A stretch of DNA of 64,000 bases from CAZJHX01 sp964545715 (GTDB lineage: Bacteria; Myxococcota_A; UBA9042; GCA-2863065). The DNA is taken from positions 59,800 through 123,799 of the forward strand of contig CAZJHX010000009.1 in the NCBI GenBank assembly GCA_964545715.1, in the 5' to 3' direction. How positions within the stretch are numbered: position 1 is the stretch's first letter; each line of letters starts with the position of its first letter. The notes under the pieces are model-generated. The model worked only from the letters and a program-made list of their open reading frames with translations, made no database searches and was not told the origin of the DNA. The position numbers and the translations under genes were made by a program. This document shows positions 26,245 through 35,522 of this stretch, piece by piece.

Positions 26245-26978
26245 CCCAGACCCATGACTCAATTCGCCAGTCAGTCTCCGAAACCTACGCCGCCGCAATC
26301 GAGGCCGCTCCCGAGGGCCAGGTCGCCTCGTTCGGCTGCGGCAGCCCCCTGGCTTTTGCCGGCGTGCAGCCGGGTCAGACCGTGATCGATCTCGGCTCGG
26401 GCGCAGGCTTCGATTTGCTGACGGCATCGGAAAAAGTGGGCTCCCAGGGCCGTGTAATCGGTGTCGACATGACCGACGCCATGATCGACGCGGCCCGTGA
26501 CGCCGCCGCCCGCGCAGGTTGCGACAACATCGAGATCCGCAAGGGGATCATCGAGGCCCTGCCCGTCGAAGACGACAGCGCCGATTGGGTGATCTCCAAC
26601 TGCGTGATCAACCTCTCGCCCGACAAGCAGGCGGTCTTTGCCGAAATCGACCGCGTGTTGGCCCCCGGCGGCCGCTTCAGCATCAGCGACATCGTTGTCG
26701 ACGACCTGCCCCAGTGGCTGCGCCAGAGCGCCGAGGCCTATTCGGCGTGTGTGGGCGGCGCCATCTCCGAGGCCGAGTATCTCGAGGGACTGCGCGCCGC
26801 CGGCTTCGACGACGTCCAGGTTGAGCATCGCCTGGTCTACGACGCGACCCAGCTCAAGGGCCTGGTCCAGGGCGAGGCCGGCGGCTTGAAGCTGGACGCT
26901 GCGCTGCTGGACATGGCTGCCAACGCCGCTGCCGGCAAAGTCGCCAGCATCAAGGTGGTCGGTCGCAAGCGGGCCTGA
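26241..26978 (+). CDS. arsM: Arsenite S-adenosylmethionine methyltransferase-like protein
   Basis: A 245-residue class I methyltransferase. The SAM site is VIDLGSGAGFDL (residues 48-59) with GVDMTDAM (74-81). ArsM hallmarks follow: SNCVINLSPDK (Cys121), PGGRFSISDIVVDDLP, YSACVGGA (Cys170), plus an N-terminal FGCGSP (Cys33). Cys33, Cys121 and Cys170 correspond in order to the three conserved arsenic-binding cysteines of ArsM, so activity on As(III) is likely. It would methylate arsenite to mono-, di- or trimethyl species for volatilisation. It lacks the longer C-terminal domain of algal enzymes. Translationally coupled to arsR. Confidence 0.85.
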   Translation: MTQTHDSIRQSVSETYAAAIEAAPEGQVASFGCGSPLAFAGVQPGQTVIDLGSGAGFDLLTASEKVGSQGRVIGVDMTDAMIDAARDAAARAGCDNIEIRKGIIEALPVEDDSADWVISNCVINLSPDKQAVFAEIDRVLAPGGRFSISDIVVDDLPQWLRQSAEAYSACVGGAISEAEYLEGLRAAGFDDVQVEHRLVYDATQLKGLVQGEAGGLKLDAALLDMAANAAAGKVASIKVVGRKRA

Positions 26979-27007
26979 ATCGTGTCAACTCGTGGTACGC
27001 TTCCGGG

Positions 27008-27553
27008 GTGCCACACATCATTGTCGTCGTCTCGATCGCCACCATTGCGCTCGGTCTGCCTGCGTCCCCAGCGCAAGCCCAGCGAATCGAGCTCAGCATC
27101 GATGAGACAGTCGGCCCGCTGGGCACCATCATGACCGTCCCGGGCGGTACTGCCGTGGTCATCAAGGCCGGTGCCGTTCGCTCCATCGTCAAGATCTCAA
27201 TCGCACCCGCGCCCCCCGAAGAGATGCCGCACCTGGCCAGGGGCTACACCCACGTCGGCACCGACATTCGCATTCGGGCTCGCGGCGGGCTGCCCGTCCC
27301 CGTCTTCTTGCGCGTACCCATCGTCGGCCTGCCCGAAGGCACCAAGGCCACCGAGCTTCGCCTCGCAAAATCCCAATGGGTCTATAAAGACGTCGTCGAC
27401 GAGCAGGGCCGCTCCATGCCCGAGCAGGTGCGCGTTCATCCGTTGATTCAGCCGGACCACGTCACCGACAAGTTCGCCGTCTTTGCAATTCAGACCTCCA
27501 GCGCGATCACGTACCGCCCGCTGGCGCCGCCGCCGAGACGCCGCCGCCCCTGA
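27008..27553 (+). CDS. Secreted hypothetical protein
   Basis: A 181-residue protein from a GTG at 27008 that directly begins a signal peptide (MPHIIVVVSIATIALGLPASPAQA). The mature part is beta-rich (RIELSIDETVGPLGTIMTVPGG, VPVFLRVPIVGLPEGTKATEL, DKFAVFAIQTSSAITYRP) and ends in an Arg/Pro tail. It resembles the ZU5-like or Ig-like beta-sandwich seen in some delta-proteobacterial proteins, but I do not recognise it. Located 29 bases after arsM; no evidence that it belongs to arsenic resistance. Confidence 0.55.
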   Translation: MPHIIVVVSIATIALGLPASPAQAQRIELSIDETVGPLGTIMTVPGGTAVVIKAGAVRSIVKISIAPAPPEEMPHLARGYTHVGTDIRIRARGGLPVPVFLRVPIVGLPEGTKATELRLAKSQWVYKDVVDEQGRSMPEQVRVHPLIQPDHVTDKFAVFAIQTSSAITYRPLAPPPRRRRP

Positions 27554-27607
27554 CGTACAGTGCAAAAGACGGATGCGGGCACGGCCGCGTTCGGATATCC
27601 AGCCGCC

Positions 27608-28342
27608 ATGCCTTCTCAAGCTACATCCGCTGACGAGTGCGACTCTCTTCGTTCGGTTCTGGCGAACTACCCCGACGTGATCGACAGGTTTGACCGGGAT
27701 ATGCGTCAGACGTACGTGAACCCACGCGCGGCCGAGGTGACCGGGCTGCCCCAGGAGGCCTTTATCGGTCGTACGTTGACGGAGATGGGGTATCCGCCCG
27801 ACCAGATCCTATTTTGGGAGACGCATATCAACGAGGTTTTTCGCACCGGACGCGAGGGGCGGATGACGTTCGACTACGAAACCCCGCACGGCCGCCGGCT
27901 GTACGAGGCGCGGCTTGTGGCGGAGCGTGACCCCGACACCCAGGTGATAGAGAGCGTGTTGGTGGTCTCGCGCGATGTGACGCGAGAGGAGCGGGCGCTG
28001 GTAGAGCTGAGGGCCAGTGAGGCGCGCTTCCGGTGTGTCTTTGAGCACACCACCGACGCCATGTTCATCGCAGACTTCGCCGGCGTGATCCTACACGCCA
28101 ACCCGGCCCTGGCCACGGTGACGCGACGGCGGCTCTCCGCGCTGGTCGGGACCCCGGTCAACGATCTGTTCGTGGACGCTGTCCGAGAGAGGCTGGATTA
28201 CGATGCGGTCCTGGGCGGCACGATTCTCGCTGGACGGGTGACGGTGCGCGGTGTGGCGGATGCCCCGGCATTGACGCTGACCATGCAGCCGTTGCGGACA
28301 GACGATGCGACGATCTCCGGTTTCTTCGGCTGCCTTCGATAA
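27608..28342 (+). CDS. Tandem PAS-domain protein without output domain
   Basis: A 244-residue cytoplasmic protein; ATG 27608 chosen over a GTG at 27560. Two PAS folds: residues about 14-125 (YPDVIDRFDRDMRQTYVNPR, then VVSRDVTREERALVELRASE, the usual PAS exit) and about 127-240 (FRCVFEHTTDAMFIADFAGV, LHANPALATVTRR). There is no histidine-kinase, GGDEF, HTH or STAS domain, so it must signal through a partner or be a ligand-binding regulator. No kinase is adjacent. Confidence 0.7.
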   Translation: MPSQATSADECDSLRSVLANYPDVIDRFDRDMRQTYVNPRAAEVTGLPQEAFIGRTLTEMGYPPDQILFWETHINEVFRTGREGRMTFDYETPHGRRLYEARLVAERDPDTQVIESVLVVSRDVTREERALVELRASEARFRCVFEHTTDAMFIADFAGVILHANPALATVTRRRLSALVGTPVNDLFVDAVRERLDYDAVLGGTILAGRVTVRGVADAPALTLTMQPLRTDDATISGFFGCLR

Positions 28343-28361
28343 ACTTCGGTAACATCGCCGC

Positions 28362-29807
28362 ATGCATCTGCTCAGCGCGCTTCTGGCCACCGCGACGATC
28401 GCGGGGCCGCCGCCACAGCTCTCCGTCCAGGGCGTTCTCAAGGGCCCCGGGGGCGTCCCAGTCGACGGGACGTACGAGCTGACCTTTCGACTGTTCGACA
28501 AGGAGGCGGCCGGCGTGAAGCTGTGGCCGGCGGGCGATCCGCAGGCCGCGCAGATCGACGTGTCCGACGGGCTGTTCTCGGTGACGCTGGAGAACGTCGG
28601 CGCCGCCGTCTTTGCCGCGGGCGAGGAGGCCTGGCTGGAGCTGACCCTGCTTGGGGAGCCGCCGCTGCCCCGAGTGCGTGTTCGGTCCACGCCCATGTCG
28701 CTGCTGTCCCAAAGCGCGCTGGGGTTATCGTGCACGGCCTGCGTCTCTGTTGGCGCGCTCGCGCAAAGCGGCTGCACAACCGGCCAGACCCTGGTGTGGG
28801 GTGGCGAGGCCTGGGCCTGCGGCGACCCGCCGGTGCTGGCCGAGGCCGATCCATCCGTCGACGTGGAGACACCCGGCGCCGTCCCCGTCTGGAACGGTAC
28901 GGCGCTCGTCGCCGGCGCCATCACGGATAACGGACAGGTCGGGGTCGGTACGGCCACGCCACAGGCGGCGCTGGACGTGGCCGGCGGCGTGCGTGTGGGC
29001 GTCGACGACGGAGAGTGCACGGCTGCGCGAAAAGGCACGCTGCGCTACAACGACGCGCTGCAGGTGTGCGACGGCGCCGCCTGGGTCGCGGTGACGGTTA
29101 AGGGCGACGACCCACCTCCGCCGACCACCCTGGCCAGCTGCAAAGCGTTGCTGGATGCCGGCAAATCGACAGGCGACGGCGTCTACACCATCGATCCCGA
29201 CGGCGTGGGCGGTATCGTCGCGTTTCAGGTGTACTGCGACATGTCGACGGACGGCGGCGGCTGGACCCTGCTGGGCAAGCAGGTCAAGGGCGACTGCTGC
29301 ACCAACTGGGCGGGCGGCGCCGAGACATCCGGCGTCGACAACCAGGGCACGTACTCCAACACGCCGATGCCCGGCACGAACTCGGGCACGACGACCCGCC
29401 TACCGTTCGAGGCCTGGAACGCACTGGCCAAAACCAACGCCGGCGGCGCATTCAAAAGCAACTCCAACCGCTGGGACGGCAACGGGTCTACCGGCGGCAT
29501 CACCGGCTACTGGAAGGCGTCCTGCGTCATCGCCCACTGGGACCAGGGCTCGGCTGACTGCTACGTCGACTATCACGACCGCAACTTCACGACGCCACGG
29601 CGCACGGCAAACGGTGGCTCAGGCAGCCACGGTGCCATCCAGGGGTATGGCGGCACGCCCCTGAACACCCCGCACGGCAACGTTCAGCTCACAGTGACCG
29701 GCTTCCAATGCCCCGGCAGCTGCCCGGCGGTGGGGCATTACAACAAGTCCAACGGCCAATACGACGGCTACGAGCACGACGCGGGCGTCATGTTCTGGTT
29801 CCGATAG
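28362..29807 (+). CDS. Secreted fibrinogen-like protein with shared N-terminal module
   Basis: A 481-residue protein. The start (MHLLSALLATATIAGPPP) is a short secretion signal. Residues 17-125 are the same module as in the proteins at 1503 and 52944 (LSVQGVLKGPGGVPVDGTYE to LPRVRVRSTPMSLLSQSALG), ending in CTACVSVGALAQ. A phage-tail-fibre-like connector follows (VGVGTATPQAALDVAGGVRV). From about residue 255 there is a fibrinogen beta/gamma C-terminal domain (SCKALLDAGKSTGDGVYTID, YCDMSTDGGGWTLLGK), which binds sugars or acetylated ligands in animal lectins. It probably acts outside the cell in recognition. The next gene begins directly after its stop codon. Confidence 0.8.
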   Translation: MHLLSALLATATIAGPPPQLSVQGVLKGPGGVPVDGTYELTFRLFDKEAAGVKLWPAGDPQAAQIDVSDGLFSVTLENVGAAVFAAGEEAWLELTLLGEPPLPRVRVRSTPMSLLSQSALGLSCTACVSVGALAQSGCTTGQTLVWGGEAWACGDPPVLAEADPSVDVETPGAVPVWNGTALVAGAITDNGQVGVGTATPQAALDVAGGVRVGVDDGECTAARKGTLRYNDALQVCDGAAWVAVTVKGDDPPPPTTLASCKALLDAGKSTGDGVYTIDPDGVGGIVAFQVYCDMSTDGGGWTLLGKQVKGDCCTNWAGGAETSGVDNQGTYSNTPMPGTNSGTTTRLPFEAWNALAKTNAGGAFKSNSNRWDGNGSTGGITGYWKASCVIAHWDQGSADCYVDYHDRNFTTPRRTANGGSGSHGAIQGYGGTPLNTPHGNVQLTVTGFQCPGSCPAVGHYNKSNGQYDGYEHDAGVMFWFR

Positions 29808-32483
29808 ATGGCTTCCCGGGAGATGGCTTTGCTGAGGTGTGGGGGCGTCGCCTTTCCGACATTGTTGGTGCTGCTTGTTGCGGCGAGCGCCGGCGCCACG
29901 TCCAGCTCAAAAGCCTCTGCCAGCCCCATGGCGGGCAACGGGCACAACATCACGTTTGACGGCAAGGTGTTCATCGCGCGGCGCGGGGACAACAACCAGC
30001 ACGGCTGGTACGCCATGGTGCTGCGTCCGGGCAAGATCGCGTACGTGCCCCACGGGTTGAATCTCAACGCGGGGGCGTTGAGTCCGCCGGTGCAGATCAG
30101 CGACGCATCCAACGGTGAAAACGCGCTGGCCATGTGCGAGACCAGCCCCGACAGCACCCCGTACGCCTGCGACGAGGGCGGCGCGGCTGCGGCCGGCGGG
30201 CCGTTTGCCTGCTACGACCTGTACGTCTTCGACTCCAACGCCGAGGCGGACCAGTACAACGGCTTGCGCAGGCGGCAGCTCAAGGTGTGGATCGCGTCGC
30301 CCGACACCGACAGCGCGGTCGTGCATAAACACCAGTGGATCGGCGGCATGATCCCGGTCACGGGGTCCAACGGCGCCGATTTTCGGGGGATAGAGCCCAC
30401 CGTCACGCGCGACGGACACTTGATGATCTGGCAGGGCCACCCGGCTAACAAGGGCAAGATCGACATCCTGATGTATGCCAGCAGCGACGAGGCGTGCGCC
30501 GTCAGCTGGGACGGGCCGCACAACCTGTCGCACCTGTATGTGGATCCCAAGACCAAGGGCAAATACCCACTGGCCGAAAAGCAACTGAGGGCGGCGGACG
30601 GCACTCCGTTCCAGGACGGCGAGAAGTTTCGTGGCGCGTACCCCTGGCTTTTCGGCGAGGGAGACGCGCTGATCTTCACCAGCGTCAACCTGCCGTGCAA
30701 GTCGCCGGAGAACCCACCCGGCTGTGGCCCGCGGCGCGGCGGTCTCGCGGTTATCGGATACCCGACCAACTGGGGGATCGGGCATATCGACGGCGCTCTC
30801 AACCCGGCCACGGACGATCATGTGCGCCTGTTTTTCAGCTCGCCGGGACCCAAGAGCTTTCCGCAGCTGCCGGTGACGAGCGGCGCGGATGTCTGGCCGT
30901 TTTTCGGCTCCAATACGGCGAACTTTGGCGATGTGGTGTTCGACGACGCGCTGGACGGGCAATACGCCGGGGTGTGGCTCATGAACGAGTCGGTCAACAC
31001 GGCGGGAAAGCTGGATCTCGGCCACTCTCCGGACTCGGGTGGCTACTTCAACACCGCCGAGGTGCACGGCGCCGTGTTTCCCAAAGCCAACAACGGCCTC
31101 TTCGGCAAAGCGCTGGTGTTCGGGGGCGACGGCGATCGGCTGAAGGTGCCGCATTCGAAGACCTTGAACCCGGTAAACGCCATCACCGTCGAGCTGTGGC
31201 TGCGACCTCAGAGCGCGGTCGACTGTGACGGCAACAACAACTACCGCGTGCTGCTGGCCAAGGGACCGCTGGGACCGGGGGCGTACAGTCTCATCCTGGA
31301 GGAGGGCGAGATCCTGCAAGCGAGGGTGCTTGCGGGCGGCGTCGAGCGCTCGGTGGCGGGTGTTCCGGTGCCGCTGCCCATCGACAAGTGGAGCCATGTC
31401 GGCTTCACGTACGACGGGGCGACCGGCGCGATGCGCTTGTGGGTTGACGGGGCGCTGGCCGGTGAGGCGTCCCACCCGCCTGCTGTGCTCGACGGATCCA
31501 AACATGCGCTGACCATCGGCGGTCCGGGCGGTGCACGCCCCAAGTGCCCCAATACGGACGGCAGCTTCCACGGACTGATCGAAGAGGCGCGGATCTCGCG
31601 TGTGGTGCGCGACCTGTCTGTGGCGGCGCGCCCGGGCAACCGCTCGCGCTTCGTCCAGCAGCAGGTGCCGTTGACGGTGGCCGCCGGCCAGCCCTTCAGT
31701 GCCACGTTCACGTTTCGCAACGTCGGGACCCATGCGTGGAGCAGCAGCACGGCGCACGTACTGGGCGCTCAGTCCCCGCAGGACAACAGCACCTGGGGGA
31801 CGGGGCGTGTGGCGTTGCCTGCCGGGCGGTTCGAGACGGGCGAGACGGTCCTGATTCCCGCCACGCTGACGGCGCCCGCGACCCCGGGGACCTACGCTTT
31901 TCAGTGGCGCGTGCTGCAGGAGGGCTCCGAGTGGTTCGGCGAGTTCTCCGAGCCGCTGGAGCTCGCGGTGGTCGATGCCTGCCCCGGGGGCTGTGATGAC
32001 GCTGACGCCTGTACGGTGGACAGCTGCGACGCGACCGCCAACGCCTGCGTGTATGCAGCAGCGGTCGACTGCGGCGATGGGTTCGATTGTACGGTTGACC
32101 TGTGCGACGCGGTCACGGCCGAGTGCTCGTGGGATGACGCGGCGTGCGAGTGCCAGGCGGACGAGGACTGCGATGACGCGGATCCGCTGACCACCGACAC
32201 GTGCCGGCTGGCGGACCGAACGTGCCTGTTCGTCGTAGTCGAGCCGGATCCCGTGCCCGACGCGGGGCCGGAGCCGGCTGCGGCGGAGGCCGAGCCTGAC
32301 GCGCCTGCGGTCGATGCGGGGATTGCGGCTGTGGACACGAACACGGTCGAGCCTCCGCCGGCGGAGACCATCGATGAACCGTCTACCGGTGGGTGCTCCA
32401 GCGTGCCTGGTTCACACCCGTGGCTGCCTGTCCTCTTGCTGGTGCTCGCAGCGGCGGCGATCCTGTCACGACGGCGCGCCTGA
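29808..32483 (+). CDS. LamG-like/NBR1-Ig-like surface protein with MYXO-CTERM-like tail
   Basis: An 891-residue protein starting right after the upstream stop (TAGATG; a second ATG at 29823 is possible). Signal peptide: VAFPTLLVLLVAASAGA. Residues about 40-390 form a region I do not recognise that reads like a beta-propeller or lectin-like sheet domain. About 400-620 is a LamG/concanavalin-type jelly roll (ALVFGGDGDRLKVPHSKTLN, ITVELWLRPQ, WSHVGFTYDGATGAMRLWVD). About 625-720 is an NBR1-type Ig-like domain (FSATFTFRNVGTHAWSSST, WRVLQEGSEWFGE). A disulfide-rich segment and an Ala/Pro/Asp spacer precede GGCSS, a hydrophobic helix and SRRR, a MYXO-CTERM-like signal. Confidence 0.75.
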   Translation: MASREMALLRCGGVAFPTLLVLLVAASAGATSSSKASASPMAGNGHNITFDGKVFIARRGDNNQHGWYAMVLRPGKIAYVPHGLNLNAGALSPPVQISDASNGENALAMCETSPDSTPYACDEGGAAAAGGPFACYDLYVFDSNAEADQYNGLRRRQLKVWIASPDTDSAVVHKHQWIGGMIPVTGSNGADFRGIEPTVTRDGHLMIWQGHPANKGKIDILMYASSDEACAVSWDGPHNLSHLYVDPKTKGKYPLAEKQLRAADGTPFQDGEKFRGAYPWLFGEGDALIFTSVNLPCKSPENPPGCGPRRGGLAVIGYPTNWGIGHIDGALNPATDDHVRLFFSSPGPKSFPQLPVTSGADVWPFFGSNTANFGDVVFDDALDGQYAGVWLMNESVNTAGKLDLGHSPDSGGYFNTAEVHGAVFPKANNGLFGKALVFGGDGDRLKVPHSKTLNPVNAITVELWLRPQSAVDCDGNNNYRVLLAKGPLGPGAYSLILEEGEILQARVLAGGVERSVAGVPVPLPIDKWSHVGFTYDGATGAMRLWVDGALAGEASHPPAVLDGSKHALTIGGPGGARPKCPNTDGSFHGLIEEARISRVVRDLSVAARPGNRSRFVQQQVPLTVAAGQPFSATFTFRNVGTHAWSSSTAHVLGAQSPQDNSTWGTGRVALPAGRFETGETVLIPATLTAPATPGTYAFQWRVLQEGSEWFGEFSEPLELAVVDACPGGCDDADACTVDSCDATANACVYAAAVDCGDGFDCTVDLCDAVTAECSWDDAACECQADEDCDDADPLTTDTCRLADRTCLFVVVEPDPVPDAGPEPAAAEAEPDAPAVDAGIAAVDTNTVEPPPAETIDEPSTGGCSSVPGSHPWLPVLLLVLAAAAILSRRRA

Positions 32484-33931
32484 TGCGTCTGCTCGTCAGC
32501 GCATTGCTGTTGGCCAGCTGCGGGACCTCGGACGTGGCCGACCCCACGCCCGCCGACGCTGCCGCGCAGGACGTGGTGCCGGACCCGGTGGACAGCTCAG
32601 CACCGGCGCCCGCATGCGTGCTGCGGGTTGAGGCGGACGCCCAGGCTGCGCAGGCGATCGTCGCGGCGGGAGCGTCGTGCCCGATCGAGGTCGTGCATAC
32701 CGAGTCCGAGGTGCTGGAGGTGTGGCTGGAGGCCGCCGCCGCGCTGACGGTGGAGGGCCTGGTTACTGACGAGCCGGGCTGGGCCCGTCCGCGCATCTAT
32801 TCGGCGGATGACCACCTGGGCGCTGTCTCACACATGGGGGACGAGGGGTTGGAGGTTTCGCTGCACGTTCGGCGCTACGAGCCGCCGGTCCAGGTCGACA
32901 TCGATCGCAGCCTGGTGTGGACAGACGAGCCGCTGGTGTCGCTGTGCGGGCTGGACTGCCTGATGGGTGTCGCGTCGGACGACGGGCACGGTGGTGCGCT
33001 GCTGCAGCGTTGGTTTCAGCGGTTCGCGACGACAGACCACTCCGAGCGACTGGGCCCCACCCTGCTGCTGGACGCCTACGCCCAGGTCTTGGGGCCCGCT
33101 GCCGAGACGTGGGACCTGAGCTTGCTTCCTTTCAAAGTCACCGCCGTCCACAACCGCTTGGATTTGGCCACCGATGAGCACTGCGGAGAGCTGCGTGTCT
33201 CGCTGGCGTCCATCGATCCGGAGCACCGGCCGTTTCACCTGATCTTCCTCTTTCGCCAGGCGCCACGTCCGGCCGACATCTCACCGGGGGGCGCTGTTCA
33301 TTGCACGGCGACGGCTTACGAGTGGGCTGGGCTGTCGGTGCTTACGGGAGACGCGCTCCTGGCCGCCGCGCAGGCGGTTATTGCAGAGGGCCTGACGCAC
33401 GAGCGCTTTCTGCTGGCGGAGTCCACCGAGTTCATCGTGGCGCCGTGGGAGTGGCGCCAGTGGTTCGCGCAGGCGGAGGCGGGTGTGCGCGTGTTCGAGA
33501 ACCGCCCGCTGTTTCAAACGATCGACATTCCGGGTCTCAACGCGCCGGGCGAGCTGCGCGACGACTTCCTGAAATGGGTTGCCGACAACGCGGCCGCTAT
33601 CGACGCGCGCCAGCTGCTGATCCCCGACGCGTTTCGGGCCCCGTCCGCGCGCATCAACCAGGGCGTGCCGTGGGTGCCGCTGGACCTCTCAGGCCTGCCC
33701 GCTGATGTGGCGCAGGCCCACCCAACGCTGCGCCAGTCGCTGGAGATGGTCGGCTGTCCGGCGTGCCACACCGCGGACGCGGAGTTCATCCAGACCACGG
33801 AGGAGCGGACCTTCTCGCCGTTCTATGAGACGGAGCTGGATGCGCGCGCTGAGCACCTGACGGCCCGGCTGACCGACACACCGCCGACGGTGCCGTTCGG
33901 CCCGCTGCAAGCGGACCCCGTCACGCATTAG
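32483..33931 (+). CDS. Lipoprotein with a single C-terminal CXXCH motif
   Basis: A 482-residue lipoprotein whose ATG overlaps the preceding stop by one base (TGATG), so it is coupled to the LamG protein. Lipobox LLLASC. The body is an unrecognised alpha/beta protein (PFKVTAVHNRLDLATDEHCG, HLIFLFRQAP, LAESTEFIVAPWEWRQWF). Near the C-terminus Cys425-Pro-Ala-Cys428-His429 is a c-type heme attachment motif (MVGCPACHTADAEF). Whether heme is bound cannot be decided, but a lone CXXCH in an exported protein is a credible site. The end is convergent with the EGF-repeat gene, 16 bases apart. Confidence 0.65.
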   Translation: MRLLVSALLLASCGTSDVADPTPADAAAQDVVPDPVDSSAPAPACVLRVEADAQAAQAIVAAGASCPIEVVHTESEVLEVWLEAAAALTVEGLVTDEPGWARPRIYSADDHLGAVSHMGDEGLEVSLHVRRYEPPVQVDIDRSLVWTDEPLVSLCGLDCLMGVASDDGHGGALLQRWFQRFATTDHSERLGPTLLLDAYAQVLGPAAETWDLSLLPFKVTAVHNRLDLATDEHCGELRVSLASIDPEHRPFHLIFLFRQAPRPADISPGGAVHCTATAYEWAGLSVLTGDALLAAAQAVIAEGLTHERFLLAESTEFIVAPWEWRQWFAQAEAGVRVFENRPLFQTIDIPGLNAPGELRDDFLKWVADNAAAIDARQLLIPDAFRAPSARINQGVPWVPLDLSGLPADVAQAHPTLRQSLEMVGCPACHTADAEFIQTTEERTFSPFYETELDARAEHLTARLTDTPPTVPFGPLQADPVTH

Positions 33932-33947
33932 ACCCTGGCGGCGAGGT

Positions 33948-35518
33948 CTAGTCTGGGATGCAGCCCTGAACCGGGTCGCAGATCTCGCTCGCCGAGCAGT
34001 CACACGCCATGTCGCACGCCGCGCCGTAGAAGCCGGCCGTGCAGGTGCAGGCGCCGGTGCCGGCGATGCCCTCGTCGCAGGTGCCGCCGTTCTGGCAGTC
34101 GCAGGCCGTGCACGCCGCGCCCCAGCTACCCGCCGCGCAGCTGCACGTGCCGTCGCCACTCGCGCCATCTGCGCAGAGTTGACCGGCGCCGCAGTCACAC
34201 GCCGTTCCACAGTTCGCGCCGTGGAAGCCCGACTCGCAGGTGCAGGCGCCGGTGCCGGCGATGCCCTCGTCGCAGGTGCCGCCGTTCTGGCAGTCGCANN
34301 NNNNNNNNNNNNNNNNNNNNNNNNNNNNNNNNNNNNNNNNNNNNNNNNNNNNNNNNNNNNNNNNNNNNNNNNNNNNNNNNNNNNNNNNNNNNNNNNNNAG
34401 GCGCCGGTGCCGGCGATGCCCTCGTCGCAGGTGCCGCCGTTCTGGCAGTCGCAGGCGGTACATGCCGCGCCCCACTGGCCCTCGGCGCAGCTGCAGGTGC
34501 CGTCGCCTGTGTAGCCGTCGCTGCAGACCTGCCCGTCGGCGCACGCGCAGGCCTGGCACTCCGCCCCCCAGAAGCCGGCGTCGCAGTTGCAGGCATCCGC
34601 GTCCACGCAGTCCTCGTCGTCGCAGTCGACCTTCTCGTCGCCGTCGTCGTCCTCGCCGTCGTCGCACATGTACTCGCACTCGGCGTCGCCGCCACACACG
34701 CCCGCGTCGTCGCATACGTCATTGACGGTGCAATCCTGAGCGTCGTCACAGGTCGCGCCGGCGTCGGGCGCCTCCTCGCACTCACCGTTGGACGGATTGC
34801 ACTCCAGCTTGGTGCACTGGGCCAACACGGCGGCGACGTCACACGTCACCGCGGTGGAGTCATCGTTGACGCATTTGCGCTCCTCGTTGCACACGAAGAC
34901 GCCGTCGCACAGATCGGTGTCCAGCCCCGCACAGTCCGCGTCCACCTCGCACTCACACGTATCCTCACCGGCCATGCAGGCGCCCTCTTCGCACGTGTCG
35001 CCCGTGGTGCAGCTGTTGCCGTCGTTGCACGGCGCCGTGTTCTCGACAAAGACGCACCCTGCGGTCGGATCGCATGTGTCGTCCGTACACGGGTTGCCGT
35101 CCCAGCACGTGATGCCGTCGCCCTCGACGCATGCACCCTGCTCGCAGACCATCTGGCTGCACGCGTCGCTGGCGCCGCACGAGAAGCCGTCCGCGGCCGC
35201 CCGCGCCACGCACGCACCGGCGCCGTCACATGCCGCCACCTCGCAGTTGCTCGCGTCCGCCTCGGCGCTGGCACACGTCGTGCCGGCCGGCGCCTTGATC
35301 GCTTCGCATGTCCCGGCGCCGTTGCAGCGCGCCAGCTCGCATTCCCCTGGGTCGACCTGCGCCACGCACTCGGAGTCCGTCAAGCAGTCGACCGGCACAA
35401 TCTCTTCCTCGATGGTCTGCTCGGCGCCGGTGGCGGAGACATCCGCTTCGTCCGTGCTCGACGTGCCGCACCCAACAAGAAGTGCGCAGAGGCTAAGGGC
35501 TACAAATCTGGTCTTCAT
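33948..35518 (-). CDS. EGF-repeat, cysteine-rich lipoprotein interrupted by an assembly gap
   Basis: A lipoprotein read from ATG 35518 (lipobox ALLVGC); an ATG at 35530 also fits. The 5' part is Cys-rich with repeats such as CNGAGTC, NPCTDDTCDPTAGC, GNSCTTGDTCEEGAC. An acidic stretch (CDDGEDDDGDEKVDCDDEDC) precedes EGF-like units (CDCQNGGTCDEGIAGTGAC, CSCAEGQWGAACTAC). A run of 100 N (34299-34398) breaks the reading frame: upstream and downstream parts are in different frames, but both are clear EGF repeats and the downstream frame runs to a natural stop at 33948. The gene is therefore probably intact with an unknown number of repeats missing. Likely a surface adhesin-type protein. Confidence 0.7.
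34049..34453 (-). repeat. Identical 55-bp EGF-coding repeats flanking the gap
   Basis: Three exact 55-base copies lie at 34049-34103, 34244-34298 and 34399-34453; the last two border the N gap directly. They encode part of the EGF unit CDCQNGGTCDEGIAGTGAC. Identical copies at both gap edges show that the assembler stopped at a tandem repeat. Confidence 0.9.
34299..34398. other. Assembly gap of 100 N
   Basis: Exactly 100 N characters, the conventional filler for a gap of unknown length. Distances and frame across it are not meaningful. Confidence 0.98.
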
Positions 35519-35522
35519 ATGT

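Noticed and set aside
33948..35518. Pseudogene call for the EGF-repeat lipoprotein because of the frame change
   Set aside because: The frame change coincides with 100 N flanked by identical repeats, which is an assembly artefact.
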